Positions 24,015 to 33,275 are shown, counted from the first letter of the stretch. The stretch is 64,000 nucleotides of DNA from Nocardioides sp. J54 (GCF_000519005.1 NZ_JAER01000008.1:62001-126000), one strand, 5' to 3'. Notes: generated from the letters alone by a model not told the origin. A program made the numbers and translations.

Positions 24015-24064
24015 GTACGACGACGGGCTGGCCACGCCGTGGCGCGACCAGCCCGTCGTCGTAC
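24015..24064 (-). terminator. 17-bp perfect hairpin downstream of the flotillin gene
   Basis: GTACGACGACGGGCTGG (24015-24031) pairs perfectly with CCAGCCCGTCGTCGTAC (24048-24064) across a 16-nt loop. It lies about 55 bp past the flotillin stop and just before the P450 gene. The stretch between stop and hairpin is a run of CTGCTGG/GCTGGGGCC words. Confidence 0.7.
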
Positions 24065-24118
24065 CTGCTGGATCTGCTGGACCTGCTGGGCCCGCTGGGG
24101 CCGCTGGGGCCGTCCGGC

Positions 24119-25654
24119 TCAGGAGCCGGCCGACGTCCCGTCCGCTGCACCGCTGCCCGCGCCGACGGCGTCGAGGCCGCCCGCGGCCTTGTCCACCGAC
24201 CGGTGGATGAGCCCCTCGAGGTCGATGCCGGTCGACGTCTTGAGCATCTGCAGGGTCTGCGTGACGTTGTCGGTGACCTGCTTCGGCAGCGCGCCCGCGC
24301 CGTCGGTCGACAGCACGGTGAGCGTGTCGATCGCGCTGATCGGCGAGGCGACCTCGCGGGCGATCTGGGGCAGCACCTCGATGAGCATCTGCAGCACCGC
24401 GGCGTCGTTGTAGTGCGCGAACGCCTCGGCGCGCTTGTCCATCGCCTCCGCCTCGGCCTGGCCGATGGCGAGGGTCGCGGCGGCCTGCGCCTCACCCTCG
24501 GCGCGGGTGGCGTCGGCCTCGGCCAGACGGCGGCCCTTCTCCGCCTCACCACGCTTGAGGCCCTCGATGGCCTCGGCCTCGGCGAGCGCGGCACGACGGG
24601 CCTTCTCGGCCTCACCGCTGAGCTTGGTCTCCTCCGCCTTCGCCTGCGCGGCGGCGATGGTGGCGGCCTTGCGGGCGTCGGCCGCCGCGATCTCCGCAGT
24701 GCGACGGGCCTCGGCCTCCTGCTCGACGCGGTAGCGCTCGGCGTCCGCAGGCTTGCGGACCTGGGTTTCGAGCTGACGCTCGGTCAGTGCGGCCTGCTGG
24801 ACGGCGACCTTCTCCTGCTCGGCGAGGATGGCCTGGTCCCGCTCGGCCTGGGCCAGCGGGCCGGACGCGGAGGCCTGCGCGGCCGCGGCGTCGGTCTCGG
24901 CCTTGATCTCGGCCTGCTTGAGCGCCAGTGTCCGCTGGGCGATGGCGATCTCCTGCTCGGCGGCGATCTGCGCCTGCTCGGCGGCCCGGCGGGCGTTGGC
25001 CTCGGCGATCCGCGCCTCCTGGCTGGCACGTGCGGCCTCGGGGCGGCCGAGGTCGGCGAGGTAGCTGCCGTCGTCGGTGACGTCCTGGATCTGGAAGGCG
25101 TCGAGGATCAGGCCCTGGCCGGTCAGCGAGCTCTCGGACTCGTCAGCCACGCGCTGCGCGAACGCGGCGCGGTCGCGGATGATCTGCTCGACGGTCAGGC
25201 CACCGACGATCGAGCGGAGCGCACCGGCGAGCACCTCCTGGGTGAACGGCTCGATGTCGGCCTGCTGCGACAGGAAGCGCTGCGCGGCGAGCCGGATCTG
25301 GTCGGCGTTGCCGCCGACCTTCACGATCGCGACGCCGTCGAGGTTGAGCTTGATGCCCTGGCCGGAGACCGCGCCGCGGATCTGCACCGAGATCCGGCGG
25401 CTGGAGAGGTCCATCGTGGCGAGCTTCTGCACGAACGGGATGACGAAGACGCCCCCGCCGAGGACGACCTTCTGCCCGGACAGGTCGGTGGTGAGCTCAC
25501 CGGTCTCCGGGTTGATGACCGCCTTGCCCTTGCGGCCGGTGACGATGAAGGCCTGGTTGGGACCGGCGACCTTGTAGCGGCTGGTGACCAGCAGCACCAG
25601 CAGGACGAGTACTCCGACGATGCCGATGATCGGCACCCAGACAGCGGTGTTCAT
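24119..25654 (-). CDS. Flotillin-like SPFH-domain membrane protein
   Basis: This 511-residue protein starts with one membrane segment (about residues 6-24), followed by an SPFH/band-7 domain (about 30-220: VTGRKGKAVINPETG, VIPFVQKLATMDLSSRR). A long Ala/Glu/Lys/Arg-rich coiled coil with repeated EAE(K/A)A motifs runs to residue 420, and a short C-terminal domain ends the protein. This is standard flotillin architecture; such proteins oligomerise on the inner membrane and organise lipid microdomains. An NfeD-like partner is encoded 22 bp upstream in the same operon, the usual bacterial pairing. The ATG start gives the membrane anchor directly. Confidence 0.92.
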   Translation of the reverse strand: MNTAVWVPIIGIVGVLVLLVLLVTSRYKVAGPNQAFIVTGRKGKAVINPETGELTTDLSGQKVVLGGGVFVIPFVQKLATMDLSSRRISVQIRGAVSGQGIKLNLDGVAIVKVGGNADQIRLAAQRFLSQQADIEPFTQEVLAGALRSIVGGLTVEQIIRDRAAFAQRVADESESSLTGQGLILDAFQIQDVTDDGSYLADLGRPEAARASQEARIAEANARRAAEQAQIAAEQEIAIAQRTLALKQAEIKAETDAAAAQASASGPLAQAERDQAILAEQEKVAVQQAALTERQLETQVRKPADAERYRVEQEAEARRTAEIAAADARKAATIAAAQAKAEETKLSGEAEKARRAALAEAEAIEGLKRGEAEKGRRLAEADATRAEGEAQAAATLAIGQAEAEAMDKRAEAFAHYNDAAVLQMLIEVLPQIAREVASPISAIDTLTVLSTDGAGALPKQVTDNVTQTLQMLKTSTGIDLEGLIHRSVDKAAGGLDAVGAGSGAADGTSAGS

Positions 25655-25676
25655 GGTCTCTCTTTCGCTTCGGCCG

Positions 25677-26195
25677 TTACTCGGCGAGGGTGGGGGGTTG
25701 CCAGGTCGCAGCGACGCTGACGGCGGTCGGGGAGAGCACACCGGTGACGTTGACCTGCGCCCCGGCCTCGATCGGGGCGGCAGCGCTGGCGTTGAGCTGC
25801 AGGGCGTGGCCGCCGACGACGACCCGCACCACGCCGTACCCGCCGACGGGGATTGCGGTGATCACCTGGCCGACCTGGCCGACGCTGTCGCTGATCGACA
25901 CGGTGCCGTCGCTCGGCCCGTCCTTGACCAGGCGGGTGATCCACCACGCGAACCAGCCCACGACGAGCCCGGCACCGGCACCGACGGCGAGCGACACCGG
26001 CAGCGGGGCGCCGGCGCCATCGGCGGCCGCGCCGCCGAAGCCGAACGCGCCGATGAACCCGCCGAGCACCGCGGTCGAGAGCCAGCCGGCCTCGAGCGCC
26101 TCCAGCGCCCCGTCGAGGAGGTCGCCGGCGACGAGCGAGAGCAGCAGCAGGGCCGTCCCGACGACACCCAGGACGAGGAAGACGGTCACGAACAC
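25677..26195 (-). CDS. NfeD-like membrane protein
   Basis: This 172-residue protein has membrane helices at about residues 2-22, 38-55 and 66-86, then a C-terminal soluble OB-fold-like domain (GTVSISDSVGQVGQVIT, GYGVVRVVVGG), the layout of short NfeD proteins. It starts at a GTG and precedes the flotillin gene, with which NfeD proteins form a functional pair in membrane microdomain organisation. The protease domain of long NfeD proteins is absent. Confidence 0.8.
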   Translation of the reverse strand: MFVTVFLVLGVVGTALLLLSLVAGDLLDGALEALEAGWLSTAVLGGFIGAFGFGGAAADGAGAPLPVSLAVGAGAGLVVGWFAWWITRLVKDGPSDGTVSISDSVGQVGQVITAIPVGGYGVVRVVVGGHALQLNASAAAPIEAGAQVNVTGVLSPTAVSVAATWQPPTLAE

Positions 26196-26351
26196 TCCGA
26201 TGGGGTGAGGGGGCCGGGACCCACACCCTAGTGGGGGTTCCCCGGACGCAGGGACCTGTTTCCCCGCCCGGCAGCGACGGAAACCCGACCTCCGCCGCGC
26301 CCCGCGGCCTCGGGCCGCCGCCGACCGGGGCAGTGACCGCCGTCACATTTC

Positions 26352-26384
26352 TTGCACTCTGATGGGATCGGGTGCAAAGATGCA
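26352..26384 (+). promoter_or_regulatory. Palindromic promoter/operator of the tetR-mmpL operon
   Basis: TTGCAC (26352-26357) and GTGCAA (26372-26377) form an inverted repeat with a 14-bp spacer, and TGCA-AAGA-TGCA (26373-26384) overlaps its right arm. TTGCAC could itself be the -35 box with AAAGAT as -10, which puts the transcript start at or next to the GTG at 26388. Autorepression by the TetR protein is likely. Confidence 0.5.
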
Positions 26385-26387
26385 CTC

Positions 26388-26978
26388 GTGATCGAGGCGT
26401 GCACGAACAGGCGCGAGGCCAAGCGCCTCCAGACGATGCTGCGTCTGCAGCACTGCGCGATCCGGCTCACCCTCGACCAGGGCTTCGACGGCTGGACCAT
26501 CGAGGACCTCGCCGCGGCCGCTGACGTCTCGCGCCGCACCGTGTTCAACTACTTCGAGGGCAAGGCCGAGGTCGTGCTCGGCCCCGAGCCCGAGATCAGC
26601 GACGAACTGCTGGAGGCCTTCGTCGGCGGCGGACCGAGCGGGCGGCTCTTCGACGACCTGGTCGTCGTCGCCCACGAGGCGACCCGGGAGCACGAGCTCA
26701 CCGAGCTGGACCTCACCGAGGTCCGCGACGCCATCATCAACGACCCGCACCTGCTGCGGTTCGTGCACGAGCGGTTCGAGCTCGCCGCGGAGCGGCTCGG
26801 CGACCTCGTCCGGCAGCGCGAGGGCGCGGACTTCCCGGCCGACCGCTGCCGCACCATCCTCCGCCTGCTGATGGCGTGCTTCGACGACGCCCTCGAACGC
26901 ACCACCGCCGACCCGGACCGCACCTTCCACGAGCACTTCGACGCCTCCGTGGCGGACATCCGCTCGGCCCTCACCTGA
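26388..26978 (+). CDS. TetR-family regulator of an MMPL exporter
   Basis: This 196-residue TetR protein has its helix-turn-helix at about residues 25-60 (WTIEDLAAAADVSRRTVFNYF), followed by an acidic helical ligand domain. I chose the GTG at 26388; a TTG 12 codons earlier falls within the palindrome. No ribosome-binding site is seen, consistent with a leaderless message. It is 71 bp upstream of, and in line with, the MMPL gene, the common repressor-exporter arrangement. Confidence 0.87.
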   Translation: MIEACTNRREAKRLQTMLRLQHCAIRLTLDQGFDGWTIEDLAAAADVSRRTVFNYFEGKAEVVLGPEPEISDELLEAFVGGGPSGRLFDDLVVVAHEATREHELTELDLTEVRDAIINDPHLLRFVHERFELAAERLGDLVRQREGADFPADRCRTILRLLMACFDDALERTTADPDRTFHEHFDASVADIRSALT

Positions 26979-27049
26979 CCCCTTCCGCCCACCCCGGCAC
27001 CGGCGACCCCGGCGCCCACCGACAGCAACCGACACCAGGAGACCCACCC

Positions 27050-29410
27050 ATGGCCCGCCTGCTCTACAAGCTCGGCTCCACCGCCTACCGGCGCTGGCCG
27101 CTCTTCATCGCCGGATGGCTGGTGCTCGCCGTCGCGATCGGCGCCACCGCGGCCGTCGCGTCCAAACCCTTCTCCGACGAGTTCACCATCCCCGGGATCC
27201 CGTCCGAGAAGGCCGCCGACATCCAGCAGGAGCTCTTCCCCGACGCCGGCAGCGCGTTCGACGACGCGACCGTCAACGTCGTCGTCGCCGCGCCCGAGGG
27301 CCACACCCTCGACGAGCCGGAGTACGCCGACGCCATCGCCGACCTGGTCGCGGCGATCCCCGAGCTGCCGCAGATGGACGCCGACACGCCGCAGCCCGGC
27401 CTCGTCGACCCGACCGTCGCGGACGCGGGCCTCGAGAAGCAGTACGTCGACGCGGCCGAGGCCGCCGGTGGCGACATCGACGCGGCAAGGGCCGACGCGG
27501 CCGCGCTCTCCCCGCTCTCGCGCGACGGCCGGATCGGCACGCTCTCCTTCGAGTGGGACGTCGACACGGTGGCGGACCTGGAGCCGGCCTCGGTCGAGGC
27601 GCTCCAGGAGCTGATGCACGACACCACCGAGGAGACCGGCCTCGTCGTCGAGGCGAACGGCCAGGGCATGACCGTCATGGAGGCCCCCGGCGGCACTGCC
27701 GAGCTGATCGGCCTCGGCGTCGCCCTGGTCGTCCTGCTGCTCACCTTCGGCTCGTTCATGGCCGCCGGCATGCCGCTGGTCAACGCGATCTTCGGCGTCG
27801 GCCTGAGCATGGGCGGTGTCACGGCGATGACCGCGGTGATGGACCTCAACTCCTCCACCACGGCGCTGTCGACGATGATCGGACTGGCCGTCGGCATCGA
27901 CTACACGCTGTTCATCCTCGCCCGCTACCGCACCGAGCTGCACCACACCGACGACCGCCGCCACGCCGCCGGCATCGCGGTGGGTACGGCGGGCTCCGCG
28001 GTCGTCTTCGCCGGCCTGACCGTGCTGATCGCGCTCAGCGCGCTGGCCGTTGTGGGCATCCCGTTCCTCACCGCGATGGGCCTCGCGGCCGCGGCCACCG
28101 TGCTGATCGCCGTCCTGGTCGCGCTGACTCTGCTGCCGGCACTGCTGGGCATGACGAAGTCGAAGGCGTTCGGTGGCCGGGTCCGCACCTACGCCCCGAA
28201 GCGCGACGACCACGGCCGCGTGCACAACAACGGCGTGCGCTGGGCGCAGCTGGTCGCGAAGCGCCCGGTCGCCTGGGCCCTGGGCGTCGTGGTCCTGCTG
28301 GGCGCGATCGCCACCCCGATCACCCAGATGTACCTCGCCTTCCCGAGCGACAGCACCGCCTCCAGCGACACCACCCAGCGCAAGGCTGCGGACCTCGCCG
28401 AGGAGGCCTTCGGCCCCGGCCGCCAGGGTCCGTTCGTGGTGGTCGTCGACGGCCGCGAGGTCGCGGACGACGACCAGCGCGCCAAGGCGTTCGAGCAGGT
28501 CGTCGACTGGGCAGCCGGCCAGGACGACGTGCAGAACGCACAGCTGGTGCTCACCAACGCGCCGGTCGACGACAAGGGTGCCCCGACCGGTCCCGCCACC
28601 GGCGCGATCATCCAGCTGACGCCGTCCTCCGGCCCGGACGACCCGGCGACGCTCGACCTGCTCGACGCCCTGCGCGCGGGCCAGGACGGCATCGAGCGGC
28701 GGACCGGGACGACGGTCGGCGTCACCGGCCTGACCGCCATCACCACCGACGTCTCCGACCAGCTCAACGGCGCGCTGCCCGTCTACCTGGCCGTCGTCAT
28801 CGGCCTGGCGTTCATCCTGCTGGTGCTGGTGTTCCGCTCGATCCTGATCCCGCTGACCGCGACGCTCGGCTTCCTGCTCTCCGTGCTGGCGACCCTGGGC
28901 GCGACGGTCGCGATCTTCCAGGAGGGCTGGTTCGGGATCTTCGAGGGCCAGCCGATCGTGTCGTTCATCCCGATCTTCGTGATCGGCGTGGTGTTCGGCC
29001 TCGCGATGGACTACCAGGTCTTCCTGGTCACCCGGATGCGCGAGGCCCACGTGCACGGGCTGTCGACCCACGAGGCCGTCGTCGACGGGTTCCGGAACTC
29101 CGCCCGCGTGGTCACCGCCGCCGCGGCGATCATGATCGCGGTGTTCTCCGGCTTCATCCTCGAGGACGACGCGATCATCAAGTCGATGGGCTTCGCGCTG
29201 GCGCTGGCGATCGTGTTCGACGCCTTCATCGTCCGGATGGTCCTGATCCCCGCGCTGCTCTACGTGATGGGCGACAAGGCCTGGTGGCTGCCGGCGTGGC
29301 TGGACCGGGTCCTGCCGAACGTCGACGTCGAGGGCGAGTCCCTCGAGCGGGACTCCGCACCGGTCGCCGTGGCCGGTCGCGACGACGACCGCGAGCTGGC
29401 CGGCGTCTGA
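27050..29410 (+). CDS. MMPL/RND-family transporter
   Basis: This 786-residue membrane exporter has two repeated halves, each with one helix (about residues 18-38 and 405-425), a large extracytoplasmic domain and a five-helix bundle. The RND signature region is seen as GLAVGIDYTLFILARYR in the first half and VFGLAMDYQVFLVTRMRE in the second; the Asp-Tyr pairs are proton-relay residues. Actinobacterial MMPL proteins move lipids, siderophores or drugs using the proton gradient. The TetR gene upstream suggests induction by the substrate. The substrate cannot be inferred. Confidence 0.93.
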   Translation: MARLLYKLGSTAYRRWPLFIAGWLVLAVAIGATAAVASKPFSDEFTIPGIPSEKAADIQQELFPDAGSAFDDATVNVVVAAPEGHTLDEPEYADAIADLVAAIPELPQMDADTPQPGLVDPTVADAGLEKQYVDAAEAAGGDIDAARADAAALSPLSRDGRIGTLSFEWDVDTVADLEPASVEALQELMHDTTEETGLVVEANGQGMTVMEAPGGTAELIGLGVALVVLLLTFGSFMAAGMPLVNAIFGVGLSMGGVTAMTAVMDLNSSTTALSTMIGLAVGIDYTLFILARYRTELHHTDDRRHAAGIAVGTAGSAVVFAGLTVLIALSALAVVGIPFLTAMGLAAAATVLIAVLVALTLLPALLGMTKSKAFGGRVRTYAPKRDDHGRVHNNGVRWAQLVAKRPVAWALGVVVLLGAIATPITQMYLAFPSDSTASSDTTQRKAADLAEEAFGPGRQGPFVVVVDGREVADDDQRAKAFEQVVDWAAGQDDVQNAQLVLTNAPVDDKGAPTGPATGAIIQLTPSSGPDDPATLDLLDALRAGQDGIERRTGTTVGVTGLTAITTDVSDQLNGALPVYLAVVIGLAFILLVLVFRSILIPLTATLGFLLSVLATLGATVAIFQEGWFGIFEGQPIVSFIPIFVIGVVFGLAMDYQVFLVTRMREAHVHGLSTHEAVVDGFRNSARVVTAAAAIMIAVFSGFILEDDAIIKSMGFALALAIVFDAFIVRMVLIPALLYVMGDKAWWLPAWLDRVLPNVDVEGESLERDSAPVAVAGRDDDRELAGV

Positions 29411-29441
29411 CCGGCGGGACCGACGGGACCGGCGAGAACGG

Positions 29442-29930
29442 TCAGGCCGGCTGGTCGAGTGCCTGCTCGATGTCGCCGGCGATCTTCGACGGCTCGGTGT
29501 TCGGGGCGTAGCGCCCGAGCACCGAGCCGTCGCGTCCGAGGAGGAACTTCGTGAAGTTCCACTTGATCGCGCCGCCGAGCAGTCCGCTGCGCTGCTCCTT
29601 GAGCCACTGGAACAGCGGGTGCGCCTCCCGGCCGTTGACGTCGACCTTGGCGAACATCGGGAAGCTGACGCCGTAGTTGCGCTGGCAGAACTCGGCGATC
29701 TCCTCCTCCGTCCCGGGCTCCTGGTGGAGGAACTGGTCGCACGGGAAGCCGAGGACGGTGAAGCCGCGGTCGGCGTACTTCTCGTAGAGGCCCTGGAGGC
29801 CCTCGAGCTGGGGGGTGAAGCCGCACTTCGACGCGGTGTTGACGACGAGCACCACGGAGCCGTCGTACGACGACAGGTCGACCGCGTTGCCGTCGATCGA
29901 GATGGCGGAGAAGTCACTGAGGCTGGTCAC
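29442..29930 (-). CDS. Glutathione peroxidase-like thiol peroxidase
   Basis: This 162-residue thioredoxin-fold peroxidase has catalytic C36 in NTASKCGFTPQ, the second motif GFPCDQF with C64 (the usual resolving Cys of thioredoxin-dependent members), and the active-site WNFTKF at 124-129. In organisms without glutathione, such as actinobacteria, these enzymes reduce lipid or hydrogen peroxides with thioredoxin. It is the last of a run of minus-strand genes; the MMPL gene converges on it with only about 30 bp between stops. Confidence 0.93.
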   Translation of the reverse strand: MTSLSDFSAISIDGNAVDLSSYDGSVVLVVNTASKCGFTPQLEGLQGLYEKYADRGFTVLGFPCDQFLHQEPGTEEEIAEFCQRNYGVSFPMFAKVDVNGREAHPLFQWLKEQRSGLLGGAIKWNFTKFLLGRDGSVLGRYAPNTEPSKIAGDIEQALDQPA

Positions 29931-29942
29931 GGCGCCAGTGTG

Positions 29943-30353
29943 TCACCGGGCACGAAGGGCCCTCGCCTGCAGGACGGCCAGGTCGGCCACGACGAGCGCC
30001 TGGACCACGACCCACGCGCGGCCGGGGCCGTCGAGGCCGAGCGCGCCGGTGAGGGCGACCTCGAGGGAGGCGACAACCCACACGGCGTTGGCGGCGACGA
30101 TCGCCCAGCCGGGCCCGGTGGCGAGGCGGCTGCGGGTGTAGAGCGCGACGAGGAGCGCGTAGCCGACCAGGACGGCACCGATCGCGCGGACCGTGCCGGC
30201 GTCCCCGCCGAGCAGGTCGGTGATCGGCCCGGCGGCCACGAGGTAGGCCAGCGCGTTGGCGCCGGTGACGAGGGCGTCGGCGCCGAACCAGAGCCGGATC
30301 CGGCCGAGTGCGCTGCGGGTGCCGGTCGCGGTGGGGGTGCTGAGGATGGTCAT
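29943..30353 (-). CDS. Four-helix hypothetical membrane protein
   Basis: This 136-residue protein has about four hydrophobic helices (residues 25-45, 55-75, 84-103, 110-128) and short Arg-capped ends. The layout ADALVTGANALAYLVAAGPI...DLLG resembles small actinobacterial DoxX-like or unnamed membrane proteins, but I do not recognise a family. It lies 12 bp upstream of the peroxidase gene and is probably cotranscribed with it. Confidence 0.7.
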   Translation of the reverse strand: MTILSTPTATGTRSALGRIRLWFGADALVTGANALAYLVAAGPITDLLGGDAGTVRAIGAVLVGYALLVALYTRSRLATGPGWAIVAANAVWVVASLEVALTGALGLDGPGRAWVVVQALVVADLAVLQARALRAR

Positions 30354-30393
30354 CGGGTCCTCCTGGGGTCCGGGGGTTGCTGTCCCCCGAGGT

Positions 30394-30864
30394 TCACCCG
30401 TGGGAGGTGTCCCTGGCGATGACCTCGGAGGTCATGCCGGTGCGACGGATCCGCCACAGCAGCAGGGCGAGCAGCAGGACGATCACGTCGACCACGCCGA
30501 TCACGACCCAGCCGAGGACGCTCGGCTGCTCGCCGTCGACGTGGTGGGCGCCCGGCTCCCCGGGCAGCACGCGCACGCCGACCTCGCCGGTCTCCTCCGC
30601 GCGCTGCCAGGTCTCCGGGTCCACCTGGGCGGGCCAGGTCCGCCCCGAGGGATCGACGTCCTCCGGCAGCCGGAAGCGCACGACGTGGTGGGGGTCGGAC
30701 TCCTCGCGCAGCACGTCGGTGTCGGTGACCTCGGCGGTGACGTCGACGCCGTCGCGGTCGATGCGCCACTGCTGCCAGGTGTGGTGGAGGAGCGGCAGGT
30801 TCACCAGCACGGCGACGAGGAGCAGGGCGGCGTAGGCGCCGCGGCCGGGACGCACCGTGCTCAC
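30394..30864 (-). CDS. Two-helix membrane protein with external domain (DUF3592-like)
   Basis: This 156-residue protein has an N-terminal helix (about residues 11-28), a hydrophilic beta-rich middle (DVTAEVTDTDVLREES, VVRFRLPEDVD) and a second helix near the C-terminus followed by WRIRR. This is the shape of DUF3592 proteins, though the match is by eye. The GTG at 30864 overlaps the nitroreductase stop as GTGA, so it is translationally coupled to that gene. Confidence 0.7.
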   Translation of the reverse strand: MSTVRPGRGAYAALLLVAVLVNLPLLHHTWQQWRIDRDGVDVTAEVTDTDVLREESDPHHVVRFRLPEDVDPSGRTWPAQVDPETWQRAEETGEVGVRVLPGEPGAHHVDGEQPSVLGWVVIGVVDVIVLLLALLLWRIRRTGMTSEVIARDTSHG

Positions 30865-31487
30865 GCCCGCTCGGCGGGGGCGGTGGTGGGCCCCGACGGG
30901 CGCAGGCCCGGCCACGGCCGGCCCCACTGGTCGTCGTACGCGGTCTCGGCGAGGGGGCGGCGCTCCCGCACCCGGTGGTCGCGCTCGGCGTCGCGCTCCG
31001 GCACGTCGTCGGGGTTGCCCCGCACGCCGACCGCGATGCCGGCGACGATCCGGGTGCCGTCCGGCAGCCCGAGGCCGGCGGCGACGCCGTCGTGGTCGAA
31101 ACCCCCGAACTGGTGGGCGCGCAGCCCCATCGCGTGCGCCTGCAGGGTGAGGTGGGCGGAGGCCTGGCCCACGTCGTGGACGGGGATGACCAGGTCCTTG
31201 AGCTCGTCACCGTCGGTGCCGAGGACGACCACGGAGAGGAAGACGACGGAGGCGCGCGGCACCCAGCCGGCGTTGCCGCGGCGCAGGTGGGGCACGAGGA
31301 CCCGGTGCGCCGCGCTGCCGCGGGGGGCCACGACGTAGCGCCACGGCTGGCGGTTGCCCGAGCTGGGCGCCCACTGTGCCGCCTCCAGCAGCCGGGTGAC
31401 CTCCTCGTCGGTGAGCTCGTGCCGGTCGTCGAACACGCTCGGGCTCCAGCGCGAGTGCATCGGCTCGGCGATCTCGACCGGGTTCAT
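30861..31487 (-). CDS. Nitroreductase-family FMN oxidoreductase
   Basis: This 208-residue protein has the FMN-binding start HSRWSPSVF followed by LLEAAQWAPSSGNRQPWRYVV, and the second motif ASAHLTLQAHAMGLRAHQFGGFD, both typical of the nitroreductase fold. These enzymes reduce quinones, nitro groups or flavins with NAD(P)H. It is downstream of the response-regulator gene on the same strand (22 bp) and overlaps the membrane protein gene that follows. Substrate unknown. Confidence 0.9.
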   Translation of the reverse strand: MNPVEIAEPMHSRWSPSVFDDRHELTDEEVTRLLEAAQWAPSSGNRQPWRYVVAPRGSAAHRVLVPHLRRGNAGWVPRASVVFLSVVVLGTDGDELKDLVIPVHDVGQASAHLTLQAHAMGLRAHQFGGFDHDGVAAGLGLPDGTRIVAGIAVGVRGNPDDVPERDAERDHRVRERRPLAETAYDDQWGRPWPGLRPSGPTTAPAERA

Positions 31488-31509
31488 GGGGTCGAGTATC
31501 GCGAACCCC

Positions 31510-32160
31510 TCAGACCTGCAGGTAGGCGAGGACCGCCCGGACGCGCCGGTGGTCGTCGGTGTCGGCGGGCAGGTCGAGCTTCGCGAAGATGTTGTTGATG
31601 TGCTTGGCGACGGCCTTCTCGGTCACGACGAGGGCGCGGGCGATCCCGGCGTTGGCCCGGCCCTCGGCCATCAGCGCGAGCACCTCGCGCTCACGCTCGG
31701 TGAGCCGGGCCAGCGGCGAGTCGCGCCGTCGGTCGAGGACGGCGGCCACCACCGAGGGGTCGAGCACGGTGCCGCCGGCGGCGACCCGGTGGAGGGCGTC
31801 GACGAACTCGGCGACGTCGGAGACCCGGTCCTTGAGGAGGTAGCCGACCGAGCCGTCGCCGCTGGCGAGCAGCTCACGGGCGTAGAGCTGCTCGACGTAC
31901 TGCGACAGCACGAGCACCGGGAAGCCCGGCCGCTGCTCGCGTGCAGCGATCGCCGCACGCAGGCCCTCGTCGGTGAACGTCGGCGGCATCCGCACGTCGA
32001 CGACCGCTGCGTCGGCGGCCGGGTCGGCGAGCGCGCGCTCCAGCTCGGGCAGGTTGTCCACGGCAGCCACGACCTCGAAGCCCTTCGCGACCAGCAGCTG
32101 GGTGAGCCCGGCGCGGAGCAGGGCGTGGTCCTCGGCGAGGACTACGCGGAGGCCGGGCAC
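31510..32160 (-). CDS. NarL/LuxR-family response regulator
   Basis: This 216-residue protein has a receiver domain (residues 1-120, VVLAEDHALLRAGL, phospho-acceptor Asp in AAVVDVRMPP) and a C-terminal LuxR helix-turn-helix (LTEREREVLALMAEGRANAGIARALVVTEKAVAKHI). The GTG start at 32160 lies inside the end of the histidine kinase gene (19-bp overlap), so the two are coupled. It probably activates the divergent MMPL gene at 33415, a common arrangement in actinobacteria. Confidence 0.93.
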   Translation of the reverse strand: MPGLRVVLAEDHALLRAGLTQLLVAKGFEVVAAVDNLPELERALADPAADAAVVDVRMPPTFTDEGLRAAIAAREQRPGFPVLVLSQYVEQLYARELLASGDGSVGYLLKDRVSDVAEFVDALHRVAAGGTVLDPSVVAAVLDRRRDSPLARLTEREREVLALMAEGRANAGIARALVVTEKAVAKHINNIFAKLDLPADTDDHRRVRAVLAYLQV

Positions 32161-33275
32161 GGCACCTCCCAGGTGACGACGGTGGGCCCACCCACGGGGC
32201 TGGACACCGCCATCGTGCCGTCGAACGCAGCCAGCCGCACGGCGATCCCGTGCAGCCCGCTGCCGGAGGTCGGGTCCGCGCCGCCGCGGCCGTCGTCGCC
32301 GACCTCGCCGTGCAGCACGCCGTCGCGGTGCTGCAGCGTGATCCACGCCTGCTCGGCCGCGGCGTGCTTGCCGGCGTTGGCGAGGCACTCGGCGACGGTG
32401 AAGTAGACGGCCGACTCGACCGGCGCCGGGAGGCGGGGCACGTCCACGGCGAGCTCGACGGGCACGGCCATGTCGAGCGCGAGGGCGGAGACCGCGCCGG
32501 CCAGGCCGCGGTCGGCCAGCACCGGTGGGTGGATCCCGCGGACCACGCTGCGCAGCTCGCCGAGCGCGGTCGACGACGACGAGCGCGCATCGGCCACCAG
32601 CCGGCGCGCGGCCTCCGGGTCGGACTCGAAGAGGTCCTCCGCGAGCCCGAGGCTCAGCGACATGGCAGCCAGCCGGGCCTGCGGCCCGTCGTGCAGGTCG
32701 CGCTCGATGCGGCGCAGCTCGGCGGCGGAGTGGTCGACCACGACCGCCCGCGACTCGGCCAGGGCCCGGACCCGCTTCTCCAGCCGCTCGGTGCGCCCGA
32801 TCGTCAGCATCGACCGGTCGACCGCCGACCGGGCCCGCATCAGCGGCTGCACGCCGAACCACCAGACCGGCCAGGTCACCACGCACAGGAAGAGCAGCAG
32901 GGCGAGCAGGGACACCACGAACCCGAGGGACATCGCCCACACCATCCACAGCAGGTCCCGCCAGGTCGACGGGTCGCCCGCGCGGGTCTGCAGGCGGGCG
33001 AGCGCGCCCCCGTGCAGCGGGAGGTACGGCGAGGGCAGGGGTGTGCCGAGGGTGTGGCCGGCCATGTCCCGGTGCCAGTCGACGAGCACCCGAGAGGCGG
33101 GCAGCAGGAACGCGAGCAGCAGCACGCCGGCCCACACCACGACCAGCGCGGCGCTGACCACGACCAGCACGAACATCATCACGACGGGGGTGAACAGCAG
33201 CACGTGCAGGAAGGCGTACCAGGTGACGACCAGGCGGCCGGCGGCCACGTCGTCGTACGTCCTGGGGATGCTCAC
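32142..33275 (-). CDS. NarL-type sensor histidine kinase
   Basis: This 377-residue membrane kinase has about four hydrophobic segments in residues 10-160, then a HisKA_3 dimerisation box with the phospho-His in RIERDLHDGPQARL. A HATPase domain follows (VAECLANAGKHA as N-box, GDDGRGGADP and GSGLHGIAVRLAAFDG as G-boxes). The N-box Asn-Ala-Gly-Lys-His is typical of this class. GTG 33275 is taken as the start because the preceding sequence is the intergenic region with the MMPL promoter. The periplasmic sensing part is short, suggesting a membrane-stress signal. Confidence 0.92.
   Translation of the reverse strand: MSIPRTYDDVAAGRLVVTWYAFLHVLLFTPVVMMFVLVVVSAALVVVWAGVLLLAFLLPASRVLVDWHRDMAGHTLGTPLPSPYLPLHGGALARLQTRAGDPSTWRDLLWMVWAMSLGFVVSLLALLLFLCVVTWPVWWFGVQPLMRARSAVDRSMLTIGRTERLEKRVRALAESRAVVVDHSAAELRRIERDLHDGPQARLAAMSLSLGLAEDLFESDPEAARRLVADARSSSSTALGELRSVVRGIHPPVLADRGLAGAVSALALDMAVPVELAVDVPRLPAPVESAVYFTVAECLANAGKHAAAEQAWITLQHRDGVLHGEVGDDGRGGADPTSGSGLHGIAVRLAAFDGTMAVSSPVGGPTVVTWEVPCPASA

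Noticed and set aside
24060..24118. Repeated CTGCTGG/GCTGGGGCC words as a possible minisatellite or extra coding end of flotillin
   Set aside because: They lie after the flotillin stop, are imperfect and short, and are probably only low-complexity GC DNA.
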